A stretch of 64,000 nucleotides of DNA from an uncultured Christensenella sp. (GCA_910577055.1 CAJTKX010000005.1:62001-126000); one strand, 5' to 3'; counted from the first letter of the stretch, positions 1 through 9,186 are shown. Notes: a model not told the origin generated them from the letters alone. A program made the numbers and translations.

Positions 1-897
1 AACCATAAATTTTGGCAAAAATTCCGTTCCCGCGTCCGTCAAGCCAATCCCGAAGCGTTTATTTTTGCTGAGCATTACGGCTCGCCCGAGGCTTGGTTTA
101 ACGGCAAAGAGTGGGATTCGGTAATGAATTACGACGCGTTTATGGAGCCGGTCAGTTGGTTTTTGACGGGTATGGATAAGCACAGCGAGGCGTTCGACAG
201 CGGCAAGCTTTGGGACGGCAAGCAGTTTTTTGAAAGCATTTTCAAGGCAATGTCGAAGTTTCCGCGACCCGCGCTCGATACGGCTTTAAACCAACTTTCA
301 AATCACGACCATTCGCGCTTTTTAACCCGCACCAATATGACCGTCGGCACAACCCGCACCAAGGGACCGCACGAGGCGGGCTACAATATCGATAAACGCG
401 TTATGCAGCTTGCCGTGCTTATGCAAATGACTTGGGTAGGCTCGCCCGGTATTTACTACGCGGACGAGGCGGGGCAAGTAGGTTGGACCGACCCCGACAG
501 TCGCAGAACTTACCCTTGGGGGCACGAGGACGCGGAGTTAATCGAGTTCCATAAACGCGCCATTGCGTTAAGGAAGCGTATACCTTGCTTGAAAATGGGC
601 AGTGTTAAACAGCTTGACGCGGGCAACGGCTATATAGCATACGGCAGATTTGACGAAAACGAGTGCTGTGCCGTTGTTATAAACTGTACGGACGGAGAAA
701 TATCTTTGACTGTGCCCGTATGGGAGCTTGGCGTTCCGCACGGCGGCGCAAAGATGAGGTTGAAATTTGCGTGCGGCAGTTGGGGCTTTACCGAGCACGA
801 AGAGGAAAGCGAGGTTCGGCACGGCAGACTTTTCGTGACCTTGCCCGAAAAGAGCGGCGCAGTATATTATTATTCTTTCAACGAAGAAAACAATTAA
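1..897 (+). CDS. GH13 alpha-amylase-family glycosidase, C-terminal part (cut by window edge)
   Basis: The reading frame is open from base 1, so the 5' end lies outside the window. Near the start is IFAEHYGSPEAW, which fits the GH13 general acid/base Glu strand. Further on, QLSNHDHSRFL supplies the conserved NHD motif that stabilises the transition state, and SPGIYYADEAGQ matches the family's strand 8 'GxPxIYYGxE' region. The last ~90 residues form the usual beta-sandwich C domain. It probably hydrolyses alpha-glucans or maltodextrins (neopullulanase, cyclomaltodextrinase or alpha-glucosidase type); the exact specificity cannot be read from the fragment. The next gene is glgB, so it belongs to a glycogen/starch block. 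Confidence 0.88.
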   Translation, partial: NHKFWQKFRSRVRQANPEAFIFAEHYGSPEAWFNGKEWDSVMNYDAFMEPVSWFLTGMDKHSEAFDSGKLWDGKQFFESIFKAMSKFPRPALDTALNQLSNHDHSRFLTRTNMTVGTTRTKGPHEAGYNIDKRVMQLAVLMQMTWVGSPGIYYADEAGQVGWTDPDSRRTYPWGHEDAELIEFHKRAIALRKRIPCLKMGSVKQLDAGNGYIAYGRFDENECCAVVINCTDGEISLTVPVWELGVPHGGAKMRLKFACGSWGFTEHEEESEVRHGRLFVTLPEKSGAVYYYSFNEENN

Positions 898-1020
898 TCG
901 ACGGCGCAAGCTAAAACTATGCTTTTTGCTTAGCGCACTCATTTGTGGCTACGCGCGGCGGCGGTGTGAATCTGCGCACAATAGCAAAAAAATTTGTGAA
1001 ATAATTTAAAGGGGAAAAAT

Positions 1021-3120
1021 ATGGATAAATTTTTCGGGGATTTGGACAGATATCTGTTCCATCACGGCACTCATTACGAGCTTTACAACAAAATGGGTGC
1101 GCACATACGCGAAGTTGACGGCGTGCGCGGCGTTCATTTTGTGCTTTGGGCGCCCAACGCAAAAGCCGTTTGCGTAGTTTCGGACGGCAACGGTTGGACG
1201 CCGTGGGCGGACGTTATGACAAAAGTCGACGACGCTATGTGGGAGTTGTTTGTGCCCGGTATGTGCGAGGGCGTCAAGTATAAATACCTTGTCGTGCGCG
1301 CCGACGGCAGCGAAGTTTATAAAATCGACCCGTATGCTTACGGCTCGGAAAAACGCCCCGCAAACGCTTCGGTTGTTACAAACCTTGATAACTATAAATG
1401 GGGCGATAGCGCGTGGCGCAAGGAAAAGAAGGGCGAAAACTTCCTTGAAAAACCTATGGCTGTGTACGAGGTGCACCTCGGCAGTTGGAAAAAGGATTTA
1501 TCCAAGTGGGACGAGGACCAATTTTTCGACTACCGCAGGCTTGCGCACGAGCTTGCCGAATATGTAAATTATATGGGTTATACGCATATAGAGCTTATGG
1601 GCATTTGCGAATATCCATTCGACCCGAGTTGGGGTTACCAAGTTACGGGTTACTTCTGCCCTACGGCGCGGTACGGCTCGCCCGAGGACTTTATGTACTT
1701 CGTGGACTATATGCATAAAAACGGAATAGGCGTAATTTTGGATTGGGTGCCCGCGCACTTCCCCAAGGACGATTGGGGGCTTGCTAATTTCGACGGAACG
1801 CCCCTCTACGAGTACGGCGACCCGCTCCGCGCGGAATATCCCGAATGGGGCACCAAAGCTTTCGATTTGGGCAAAAAAGAGGTTTCCAACTTCCTTATCG
1901 CGTCGGCGTTTTTCTGGGTTGAAAAGTACCATATCGACGCGTTGCGCGTGGACGCGGTTGCGGCTATGTTTTATAACAGCTTCGGACGGGAGCAGTACCG
2001 TCCCAACATCTACGGCGGCAACGAAAATTTGGAAAGCTTCGAGTTTTTCCGCCACCTTAACAGCGTGCTAAGACAGCGCACGGACGCGTTTTTAATCGCC
2101 GAGGACAGCTCCATTATAGCCGGCGTAACCAAGCCCGCAAAGGACGGCGGCTTCGGGTTCGGATTGAAGTGGAATATGGGTTGGATGAACGACGGTATCA
2201 AATATTACAACACCGACCCGATTTTCAGGCCCTATCACCATCATTTGATGACGCACACTTTCGAGTACGCGTTTGATGAAAATTATATGCTTGTTCTATC
2301 TCACGACGAGGTGGTATACGGCAAGGGCACGATGATTAACAAGCAAGTCGGCAACAAATTGGATAAACTTGGCAGCCTTAAAACTTGCTATACTATGATG
2401 ATAGGTCACCCGGGCAAAAAGTTGCTGTTTATGGGGCAAGACTTCGCGCAAGAAAGCGAGTGGAATTTTAAAACGGGGCTTGATTGGTGGCTTTGCGACG
2501 ACGAGAGTCACCGCGACGTTATGAATTGCTACCGCACGCTGTTGCATATTTACAGAGAGCGGGCGGTGCTCCACAACGACTGCGGCGGACCCGTCACTTG
2601 CGAGTGGATAAACAGCGGCGACTATAACAGAAACATTTTTACGTTTATAAGGCGCAATCCGTGGAACTATAACAACGCGCTTATCTTTGTGTGCAACTTT
2701 GCGCCCGTTTTCAGAAAGGATATGGGCGTAGGCGCGCCCGTCGAGGGAAAATACAAAAGAATTTTTACGACTTATTCCGAGGGCGACTTAATGGAAGTAG
2801 ATACTGTCGAAGAGCTTTGCGACGGCAGAAAGTATAAGCTTAAATTTGATTTAAGACCTTACGAGTCGATTATCTTCGAGGTGCCCTATAAAGAAGAAAC
2901 CGAGGAAGAAAAGAAAGCCGAAAAGAAAGTTAAAACCGCCATTAAAAAGGAGTTCGAGGGCGTGAAGAACGACCTATCGCATATTCCGCAAGTGGAAGTG
3001 CCCGACGATTTGAAAACCGCGCCCGCCGCAAAAAAATCGCCCGCAAAGAAAACTGCGGCAGCGGCAAAAACCGCCAAGCCCGCGGCAACCAAAACCGCAA
3101 CCGCGAAGAAAAAAGTTTAA
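1021..3120 (+). CDS. glgB: 1,4-alpha-glucan branching enzyme with Lys/Ala-rich C-terminal tail
   Basis: GlgB cuts alpha-1,4 glucan chains and re-attaches them as alpha-1,6 branches during glycogen synthesis. Seen in order: N-terminal CBM48 beta-sandwich (WAPNAKAVCVVSDGNGW), then the GH13 barrel with DWVPAHFPKD, nucleophile Asp near residue 310 (ALRVDAVAAMFY), acid Glu near 361 (LIAEDSS) and transition-state Asp near 428 (LSHDEVVYGK), and a C-terminal beta domain. Start is supported by AAAGGGG 6 bases upstream. At 699 residues it is longer than usual: residues ~625-699 form a charged then Lys/Ala/Pro-rich tail (SPAKKTAAAAKTAKPAATK) resembling histone H1 C-termini and not part of the known enzyme fold. 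A hairpin terminator follows directly. Confidence 0.95.
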   Translation: MDKFFGDLDRYLFHHGTHYELYNKMGAHIREVDGVRGVHFVLWAPNAKAVCVVSDGNGWTPWADVMTKVDDAMWELFVPGMCEGVKYKYLVVRADGSEVYKIDPYAYGSEKRPANASVVTNLDNYKWGDSAWRKEKKGENFLEKPMAVYEVHLGSWKKDLSKWDEDQFFDYRRLAHELAEYVNYMGYTHIELMGICEYPFDPSWGYQVTGYFCPTARYGSPEDFMYFVDYMHKNGIGVILDWVPAHFPKDDWGLANFDGTPLYEYGDPLRAEYPEWGTKAFDLGKKEVSNFLIASAFFWVEKYHIDALRVDAVAAMFYNSFGREQYRPNIYGGNENLESFEFFRHLNSVLRQRTDAFLIAEDSSIIAGVTKPAKDGGFGFGLKWNMGWMNDGIKYYNTDPIFRPYHHHLMTHTFEYAFDENYMLVLSHDEVVYGKGTMINKQVGNKLDKLGSLKTCYTMMIGHPGKKLLFMGQDFAQESEWNFKTGLDWWLCDDESHRDVMNCYRTLLHIYRERAVLHNDCGGPVTCEWINSGDYNRNIFTFIRRNPWNYNNALIFVCNFAPVFRKDMGVGAPVEGKYKRIFTTYSEGDLMEVDTVEELCDGRKYKLKFDLRPYESIIFEVPYKEETEEEKKAEKKVKTAIKKEFEGVKNDLSHIPQVEVPDDLKTAPAAKKSPAKKTAAAAKTAKPAATKTATAKKKV

Positions 3121-3130
3121 TTTTGTCAAA

Positions 3131-3166
3131 AGCCGTCCGCGCAATTTTGCGCGGACGGCTTTATTT
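3131..3166 (+). terminator. Rho-independent terminator of glgB
   Basis: A 14-bp perfect stem (AGCCGTCCGCGCAA and its complement) with a 2-base loop, followed by TTTATTTTA. Confidence 0.88.
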
Positions 3167-3225
3167 TAGCGGAGTAAGCTTAAAGCAAACAGAGTAATAT
3201 ACCTAATTAAACGGGACGTTTATGC

Positions 3226-3254
3226 TTGACCGCAAAAGCGGGTTGTTGTATAAT
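3226..3254 (+). promoter_or_regulatory. Sigma-70 type promoter of nadA
   Basis: TTGACC (3226-3231), a 17-base spacer and a perfect TATAAT (3249-3254). Only 7 bases separate the -10 from the ATG of nadA, so transcription would begin at or next to the start codon. Confidence 0.8.
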
Positions 3255-3261
3255 TTATACG

Positions 3262-4176
3262 ATGATAAAAGATTTACAAAACCAAATTATGGAGCTTAAA
3301 AGAGAGCGGGATATCTGTATCCTTGCCCACAGCTATATGTGCGAAGAGATATGCGAGGTTGCCGATTTTACGGGTGACAGCTACGCCCTTTCCGTAAAGG
3401 CAAAAAACGCGCCGCAAAGCACGGTTATAATGTGCGGCGTTCGGTTTATGGCAGAAACCGTTAAAATGCTTTCGCCGCAAAAAAAGGTCATTCTTGCAAA
3501 CCCCGCCGCGGGCTGTCCTATGGCGGAGCAGTTCGATAAAGAGGTTATCGGCGAAGTCAAAAAAATGTACCCCGATTACGCGGTAGTTGCCTACGTCAAC
3601 ACCACTGCGGAATTAAAGACGATTGCCGACGTTTGCGTAACCTCTTCAAGCGCGGTTAAAATCTGCCGCGCCTTGCCCGATAAAAACATTTTGTTTATTC
3701 CCGATATAAATTTGGGCACCTACGTCAAAAACCAAGTTCCCGAAAAGAATTTCAAGCTTCTTTCGGGCGGTTGCCCCACACACGCCAAAATCGAAAAATC
3801 AGACGTTCTTACGGCAAAATCCGCTCATCCCGCCGCGCTTTTTCTGGTTCACCCCGAGTGCCGTCCCGAAGTCGTTGCTCTTGCGGATTACGTCGGTTCC
3901 ACTTCGGGTATTATGGATTTCGCGGAAAAGTCCGACGGCAAGGAATTTATCATAGGCACTGAAAACTCTATCGTACAGCACTTGCAATTCAAGTGCCCCG
4001 AAAAAAAGTTTTATCCCCTTTCCAAGGATTTGGTTTGTCACAATATGAAAATAACCACCTTGCCCGACGTTTTAAGTTGCGTTTTGGGTCGCGGCGGCGA
4101 AGAAATAGTTATGGACGAAAAATTGCGCGTGCAAGCGGTTAAGTGTATTGAAAGAATGATTGAACTCGGCGGTTGA
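3262..4176 (+). CDS. nadA: Quinolinate synthase A
   Basis: NadA condenses iminoaspartate with dihydroxyacetone phosphate to quinolinate, the precursor of NAD, using a [4Fe-4S] cluster. The three expected cluster cysteines lie in MCGVRFMAE, SGGCPTHAKI and FKCPEKKFYPL. The substrate-site motif ILAHSYM near residue 20 and a TSGIMDF-type segment also fit. An upstream in-frame TTG at 3226 is a decoy: it is the -35 hexamer of the promoter. ATG at 3262 gives the normal N-terminus (MIKDLQNQIMELKRERD). No ribosome site precedes it, consistent with a leaderless message. nadB and nadC are not here; instead an Rrf2 regulator and iscS follow, linking the gene to Fe-S supply. Confidence 0.95.
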   Translation: MIKDLQNQIMELKRERDICILAHSYMCEEICEVADFTGDSYALSVKAKNAPQSTVIMCGVRFMAETVKMLSPQKKVILANPAAGCPMAEQFDKEVIGEVKKMYPDYAVVAYVNTTAELKTIADVCVTSSSAVKICRALPDKNILFIPDINLGTYVKNQVPEKNFKLLSGGCPTHAKIEKSDVLTAKSAHPAALFLVHPECRPEVVALADYVGSTSGIMDFAEKSDGKEFIIGTENSIVQHLQFKCPEKKFYPLSKDLVCHNMKITTLPDVLSCVLGRGGEEIVMDEKLRVQAVKCIERMIELGG

Positions 4177-4182
4177 TTTTTT

Positions 4183-4572
4183 ATGATGATTACGACCAAG
4201 GGCAGAAACGCCCTTAAAATTATGATTGATTTGGCTCAGCACGGGGGGGAGGGTTTCGTTTCCCTAAACGATATTGCCGAGCGTCAGAAAGAATCGGTAA
4301 AATACCTTGAAGCTTCGGTAGCGCAACTTTCGGCGGCGGGCTTTGTTATAAGCGCGCGCGGCAAAAGCGGCGGGTATAAGCTTGCGCGCCCCGCAGAAGA
4401 TTACAGCGTGGCTGAAATTCTTTTAAAGGGCGAAGGCTCGCTTGCGCCCGTGTCTTGCCTTATAAGCGGCTGCGAAAACGCGGGAACTTGCCAAACCTTG
4501 CCCCTTTTTAAAGAACTTGACGAAGTAATTATGAACTTCTTAAATTCGAAAACGCTTAAAGATTTGATTTAG
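4183..4572 (+). CDS. Rrf2-family transcriptional regulator (IscR-like)
   Basis: A 129-residue Rrf2 protein: N-terminal winged helix (MITTKGRNALKIMIDLAQ; recognition region ESVKYLEASVAQLSAAGFV), wing ARGKSGGYKLARP, and three cysteines in SCLISGCENAGTC that ligate an Fe-S cluster in IscR-type members. It starts 6 bases after nadA and so is probably cotranscribed. It lies just upstream of iscS, whose promoter carries an inverted repeat expected of an Rrf2 site, so it most likely represses iscS-iscU in response to Fe-S status. CymR-type cysteine regulation is the alternative, but the three cysteines favour IscR. Confidence 0.9.
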   Translation: MMITTKGRNALKIMIDLAQHGGEGFVSLNDIAERQKESVKYLEASVAQLSAAGFVISARGKSGGYKLARPAEDYSVAEILLKGEGSLAPVSCLISGCENAGTCQTLPLFKELDEVIMNFLNSKTLKDLI

Positions 4573-4603
4573 CGCAGAAATAAAATTTCCAAATTATATC
4601 TTA

Positions 4604-4665
4604 ATTCCTATTGACAAAGTAGGAATTTATTTTTATAATTAAATCATACTAAAAAAATAGGAATT
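4604..4665 (+). promoter_or_regulatory. iscS promoter with overlapping Rrf2-type operator
   Basis: Perfect consensus promoter: TTGACA (4611-4616), 17-base spacer, TATAAT (4634-4639). A perfect inverted repeat ATTCCTA-N9-TAGGAAT (4604-4626) wraps the -35. A third half-site TAGGAATT (4658-4665) overlaps the ribosome site of iscS. Confidence 0.85.
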
Positions 4666-4671
4666 AGAATT

Positions 4672-5862
4672 TTGAAGACAGTTTATGTAGACAACGCGGC
4701 TACTACCGCGATGAGCGATAAAGCAATAGAAGCAATGACGCCCTATTTAAAGGGGGTATACGGCAACCCTTCATCCTTACATACGGTAGGACAAGTTGCC
4801 AAAGAACACTTAGAGGACGCGCGCGAAAGAATAGCGAAGTGCCTTAATTGCGAGGCTCGGGAAATTTATTTCACCTCGGGCGGGTCCGAGTCCGACAACC
4901 AAGCTATACGCTCGGCGGCGGCAAACGGCGCGCGCAAAGGCAAAAAGCACATTGTGTCAACCGTATTCGAGCATCATGCCGTGCTGCATACCCTTAAAAA
5001 ACTTGAAAAAGAGGGGTTCGAGGTAACTTATCTGCCCGTGCATTCGGACGGGCTTATATTTGCCGAAGAAGTCGCGTCGGCTATCCGCCCCGATACCGCG
5101 CTTGTAACCGTTATGTTTGCCAACAACGAGGTGGGTACTGTTTTGCCCATAGCCGAAATCGGCGCGGTGTGTCGTGTCAAGGGCGTTGTTTTCCATACAG
5201 ACGCCGTGCAAGCAGTGGGGCATATTCCCGTTGACGTACGGGAGCAGAATATCGATATGCTGTCCCTTTCGGCGCATAAATTCCACGGTGCAAAAGGCGT
5301 GGGCGCGCTTTATTGCAAGCGCGGTATACCTTTAAATACCTTTATAGACGGCGGCGCGCAAGAAAGAAACAAGCGTGCCGGCACGGAAAATCTTGCGGGC
5401 ATCGCATCGATGACGGCGGCTTTGGAAGAGGCTTGCGCGAATATGACTTCAAACGGCAAAAAGCTGTGCGCGCTTCGTGATAGGCTTATCGAAGGGCTTT
5501 TGAAAATTCCGCACTCCAAGCTGAACGGCGACAAGCAGCACAGACTGCCTTCCAACGTCAATATCTGTTTCGAGGGTATCGAAGGGGAAAGCCTTCTTCT
5601 GCTTTTGGATGCGAAAGGAATTTGCGCTTCAAGCGGTTCGGCTTGTACGTCGGGCTCGTTGGACCCGTCGCACGTTTTACTTGCTTTGGGCTTACCGCAC
5701 GAGGTTGCGCACGGCTCGTTAAGGCTTAGCTTGTCGGAGTACAACACTGCGGAAGAGGTGGAATATATCATACAAGAAGTGCCAAAGGTGGTGGAGTATT
5801 TGCGCAACATTTCGCCCGTTTGGGAAGAGCTTGAAAAAGGTTTAAAGCCGCACTTAATTTAA
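4672..5862 (+). CDS. iscS: Cysteine desulfurase (IscS/NifS type)
   Basis: PLP enzyme that releases sulfur from cysteine for Fe-S assembly. Evidence: N-terminus VYVDNAATTAMS, PLP lysine near residue 203 in SAHKFHGAKGVGALY, and the mobile catalytic cysteine near 324 in SSGSACTSGSLDPSHVL, the long-loop group I arrangement. 396 residues is normal. Start is TTG at 4672, with AGGA 9 bases upstream. The strong promoter with Rrf2-type operator lies immediately upstream, and iscU follows 60 bases downstream. Confidence 0.95.
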   Translation: MKTVYVDNAATTAMSDKAIEAMTPYLKGVYGNPSSLHTVGQVAKEHLEDARERIAKCLNCEAREIYFTSGGSESDNQAIRSAAANGARKGKKHIVSTVFEHHAVLHTLKKLEKEGFEVTYLPVHSDGLIFAEEVASAIRPDTALVTVMFANNEVGTVLPIAEIGAVCRVKGVVFHTDAVQAVGHIPVDVREQNIDMLSLSAHKFHGAKGVGALYCKRGIPLNTFIDGGAQERNKRAGTENLAGIASMTAALEEACANMTSNGKKLCALRDRLIEGLLKIPHSKLNGDKQHRLPSNVNICFEGIEGESLLLLLDAKGICASSGSACTSGSLDPSHVLLALGLPHEVAHGSLRLSLSEYNTAEEVEYIIQEVPKVVEYLRNISPVWEELEKGLKPHLI

Positions 5863-5922
5863 TGGCAAAAGTGCGTTAATTAAAGCATATATGGGGGTCT
5901 ATCGCCCCAAAGGAGATAAAAA

Positions 5923-6363
5923 ATGGCATTATACAGCGAAAAAGTAATGGACCATTTCACCAATCCGAGGAACGTCGGAAAAATAGAGGACGCGGACGGA
6001 ATAGGCGAAGTGGGTAACGCCAAGTGCGGCGACATTATGAAGATTTATTTAAAAATCGAAAACGATATTATCGTCGACGTTAAGTTCAACACTTTCGGGT
6101 GCGGCAGCGCTATTGCGTCAAGCTCTATGGCGACCGAACTTATTAAGGGCAAACCTTTAAGCGAGGCGCTCGAACTTACCAATAAGGCGGTTGCCGAGGC
6201 GTTGGACGGCTTACCCGCGCATAAAATGCACTGCTCGGTGCTTGCGGAAGAAGCTATCCGCGCAGCAATAAAAGATTATTACGATAAGAACGGTATCGCT
6301 TACGATAAATCGCAATTCCCCGACCCTTCGGACGAGGGCGAGCACCATATAGAAGAAGAATAA
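5923..6363 (+). CDS. iscU: Fe-S cluster scaffold IscU/NifU
   Basis: 146-residue scaffold on which IscS builds [2Fe-2S] and [4Fe-4S] clusters. The three cluster cysteines are visible in GNAKCGDIMK, TFGCGSAIASS and KMHCSVLAEEAI, with the neighbouring Asp of CGD. The acidic C-terminal tail (DEGEHHIEEE) is longer than in E. coli IscU. Ribosome site AAAGGAG precedes the ATG. It is cotranscribed with iscS and ends in a terminator. No hscA/hscB or ferredoxin genes follow, which is usual for Clostridia. Confidence 0.95.
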   Translation: MALYSEKVMDHFTNPRNVGKIEDADGIGEVGNAKCGDIMKIYLKIENDIIVDVKFNTFGCGSAIASSSMATELIKGKPLSEALELTNKAVAEALDGLPAHKMHCSVLAEEAIRAAIKDYYDKNGIAYDKSQFPDPSDEGEHHIEEE

Positions 6364-6377
6364 TTCCGCTTTAATTT

Positions 6378-6413
6378 GCCGCGGGGTGTTGTAAACTACG
6401 CCCGCGGCTTTTT
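6378..6413 (+). terminator. Rho-independent terminator of iscSU
   Basis: GCCGCGGG (6378-6385) pairs with CCCGCGGC (6401-6408), followed by TTTTTGTTT. Confidence 0.85.
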
Positions 6414-6475
6414 GTTTGCAGTAATAAAAGCGGACAAACCCGAATACCTTATTGAAAGAGAAATCGAGGTATTCT

Positions 6476-9133
6476 ATGGCGAATTTTTGCTTTGAAGAAG
6501 CTGACCAAACGCTTAAAAAGCTTAAAACCACCACTTTTGGACTAAGCGGGCAAGAGGCTTCCGAAAGATTGAAAACTTATGGCGGAAACGTGCTTGAAAA
6601 AGGCAAAAGCGCGGGGGTGGTAAAGCTTTTCTTTTCACAGTTTAAGGACTTTATGACCGTACTTTTAATAGTTGCGGCGGCTGTTTCGGGACTTATTGCC
6701 TTTCTTTCGCGCGATAAAAACGATTTAACAGATACTTTCATTATTCTTGCGATTATTTTCCTTAACGCGCTTGTGGGCACTATTCAGCAGTACCGGGCGG
6801 ATAAAGCGATTGAAAACCTTAAAAAGCTGTCCGCAAGTACTTGCAAGGTGCGCCGCGACGGAAAAGAAATTATTATCCCCAACGAAGAGGTAACCGTCGG
6901 AGATATCGTTTTGCTCGAAGAGGGCGACGTTATCCCCGCGGACTGCCGCGTAATAGAAAGCAACTCCTTAACTTGCGACGAGTCTGCCTTAACGGGCGAA
7001 AGCGCAAGCGTGGAGAAGAACGAAAAGCGTATTCACGGCAATAACGTTGCGCTTGGCAATATGACCAACACGCTGTTCGGTTCCACATATGTAGTCCGCG
7101 GCAACGCAAGCGCAGTGGTAACCGCCGTAGGTATGCAGACCGAAATGGGCAAAATCGCCGCAATGCTTCAAGGCGGCAAGGCGACTAAAACTCCGCTTGA
7201 AAACAGTCTTGACAAATTGGGTAAGATAATTTCCGCCTTCGTGCTTGCCGTTACCGTAGTTATTTTTATAATGGGAATTTTCGTGCGGGACGACGGAATT
7301 TTAAAGAATTTTATGACTTCGGTTGCGATAGCGGTGGCGGCTATTCCCGAAGGATTGCCCGCGGTAGTCACTATAATTATGGCTATGGGCGTGCAAAAAA
7401 TGAGCAAAAAAGGCGTGGTTATCCGTAAGCTTAAATCGGTTGAAACCCTTGGCAGTTGCTCCGTAATTTGCTCAGACAAAACGGGCACGTTGACCCAAAA
7501 CAAGCTTAAAGTCGTCGCTGCTTATTTTGACGGTAAAACGCGTTCGTTCGAGGATATTCGGGGGGTAAACGCAAAATTATTGCAATGTATGACGGTTTGT
7601 ACCTCGGTTAAAGGGGATAAAGGAAACTACATCGGCGACCCCACCGAAGTTGCCTTGAAAACTTGTGCGGACGATATCGGTTTCAATCTCGATTTCGTAA
7701 GGCTTGCGGAACTTCCGTTTACTTCCGAGCGAAAAATGATGACCGTTGCCGCCGACCTTGGCGGAGAGCGGTTAAGCTTTACGAAAGGCGCGCCCGATAT
7801 TCTTATAAATAAGTGCACGCATTACCTTACTGCGGACGGAGTAAAGGAATTTACTGCCGCAGATAAAAAAGCCGTTATTGCCGAAAACGACAAAATGTCC
7901 GACGACGCGTTACGCGTTCTCGGTTTTGCGTTCAAACCTTTCGGCGGTAAAATTGCGGAGGAGGGGTTGACCTTCATCGGACTGTGCGGAATGACCGACG
8001 GGCTTAAAGAGGGTGCGGGCGAAGCCGTCGAGGAGTGTCGCGGCGCCGGCGTTGCAACGGTAATGATAACGGGCGACCACGTTCGCACGGCGCTTTCCAT
8101 TGCCAAAAAACTGAATATTGCAAGCGAAAAGTCGGAAGTTATCACGGGCGACGAGTTGGACGCGCTCGAAGGCGCCGCGTTAGACGAGGCGATTGCGCGT
8201 TGCAAAGTGTTTGCACGGGTTTCGCCAAAGCATAAAAATATTATCGTAAATTCGTTGAAAAGCCGCGGTAAAGTCGTTGCAATGACGGGCGACGGAATTA
8301 ACGACGCACCGAGCATAAAGAGCGCGGACATAGGTATTGCTATGGGCGTTTCGGGCACGGATGTGACAAAAAGCGCTTCGGATATGGTTATTTCCGACGA
8401 TAATTTCACGACTATCGTTGCCGCCGTGAAAGAGGGTAGAAGAATTTCTACGAACATAAAAAAGACGATACAGTTCTTTTTGTCAACCAACCTTGCAGAA
8501 GTGTTGGCAATTCTTATCGCCTCGCTGTTCCTTTTCAAATTCGACTTTTTACTCTCCACGCAGCTGCTGTGGCTTAATCTTATAACCGACAGCTTCCCCG
8601 TGCTTGCCCTCGGAATGGAAAAGGCGGACGACGACGTTATGAACCGTCCGCCCGAACGAGCGGAAAAGAGTCTGTTTTCCAAAACTTCGCTGTGTTCGAT
8701 TGCGGTTTACGGGCTGTTTATGACTGCCGCAACGGTGGGCGTTTTCGTGATTGCCCTCAACATATGGGGCAACGAAACGGCTACAACTATGACTTTTATG
8801 ACGATTTCGTTCCTTGAACTTTTCCAAGCATTCAATATCCGTTCGGAACGGCAGTCGGCGTTCAAACACTTCTTTTCAAACAAAATTTTGCTTTTAACCG
8901 TGCTTGTAGGCGTAATTTTGAACGTTTTGCTGTGCGTAAGCCCCTTATCGGGCGCATTTGGGCTTGAAAAACTTAGCGCGGTGCAGTGGCTTACCGTGTT
9001 CGGGGTGGCCGTATCCATACTGCCTTTCGGGGAAATTTATAAACTTATTCTTCGTACGGTTACAAGGCAAAAACATCGTTATTCGGGGCATATGTTGGGG
9101 TCTGTTACAAAAAAACGGCTTAAACAAAGGTAA
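6476..9133 (+). CDS. P-type Ca2+-transporting ATPase (P2A)
   Basis: Cation pump with the full P-type set: actuator TGES near residue 173, phosphorylated Asp near 334 in CSDKTGTLTQN, KGAPDILI nucleotide-site motif and hinge TGDGINDAPSIKSADIGIAMG near 605. PEGLP in M4 near 290 and the N-terminal cation-ATPase domain point to a SERCA/PMCA-like Ca2+ exporter; Mn2+ is possible. Around ten membrane segments and 885 residues fit the family. ATG at 6476 is chosen over the TTG at 6452 because GAGGT lies 5 bases before it. It stands alone between two terminators. Confidence 0.93.
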   Translation: MANFCFEEADQTLKKLKTTTFGLSGQEASERLKTYGGNVLEKGKSAGVVKLFFSQFKDFMTVLLIVAAAVSGLIAFLSRDKNDLTDTFIILAIIFLNALVGTIQQYRADKAIENLKKLSASTCKVRRDGKEIIIPNEEVTVGDIVLLEEGDVIPADCRVIESNSLTCDESALTGESASVEKNEKRIHGNNVALGNMTNTLFGSTYVVRGNASAVVTAVGMQTEMGKIAAMLQGGKATKTPLENSLDKLGKIISAFVLAVTVVIFIMGIFVRDDGILKNFMTSVAIAVAAIPEGLPAVVTIIMAMGVQKMSKKGVVIRKLKSVETLGSCSVICSDKTGTLTQNKLKVVAAYFDGKTRSFEDIRGVNAKLLQCMTVCTSVKGDKGNYIGDPTEVALKTCADDIGFNLDFVRLAELPFTSERKMMTVAADLGGERLSFTKGAPDILINKCTHYLTADGVKEFTAADKKAVIAENDKMSDDALRVLGFAFKPFGGKIAEEGLTFIGLCGMTDGLKEGAGEAVEECRGAGVATVMITGDHVRTALSIAKKLNIASEKSEVITGDELDALEGAALDEAIARCKVFARVSPKHKNIIVNSLKSRGKVVAMTGDGINDAPSIKSADIGIAMGVSGTDVTKSASDMVISDDNFTTIVAAVKEGRRISTNIKKTIQFFLSTNLAEVLAILIASLFLFKFDFLLSTQLLWLNLITDSFPVLALGMEKADDDVMNRPPERAEKSLFSKTSLCSIAVYGLFMTAATVGVFVIALNIWGNETATTMTFMTISFLELFQAFNIRSERQSAFKHFFSNKILLLTVLVGVILNVLLCVSPLSGAFGLEKLSAVQWLTVFGVAVSILPFGEIYKLILRTVTRQKHRYSGHMLGSVTKKRLKQR

Positions 9134-9142
9134 TAACGTTAA

Positions 9143-9186
9143 AACTTCCGCCCGCCGAATATTCGGCGGGCGGAAGTTCTTTTATT
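9143..9186. terminator. Bidirectional terminator between the Ca2+-ATPase and the GNAT gene
   Basis: Perfect 36-base palindrome (AACTTCCGCCCGCCGAAT and its complement, 9143-9178), followed by TCTTTTATTTTTT on the + strand. It ends two convergent genes. Confidence 0.9.
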
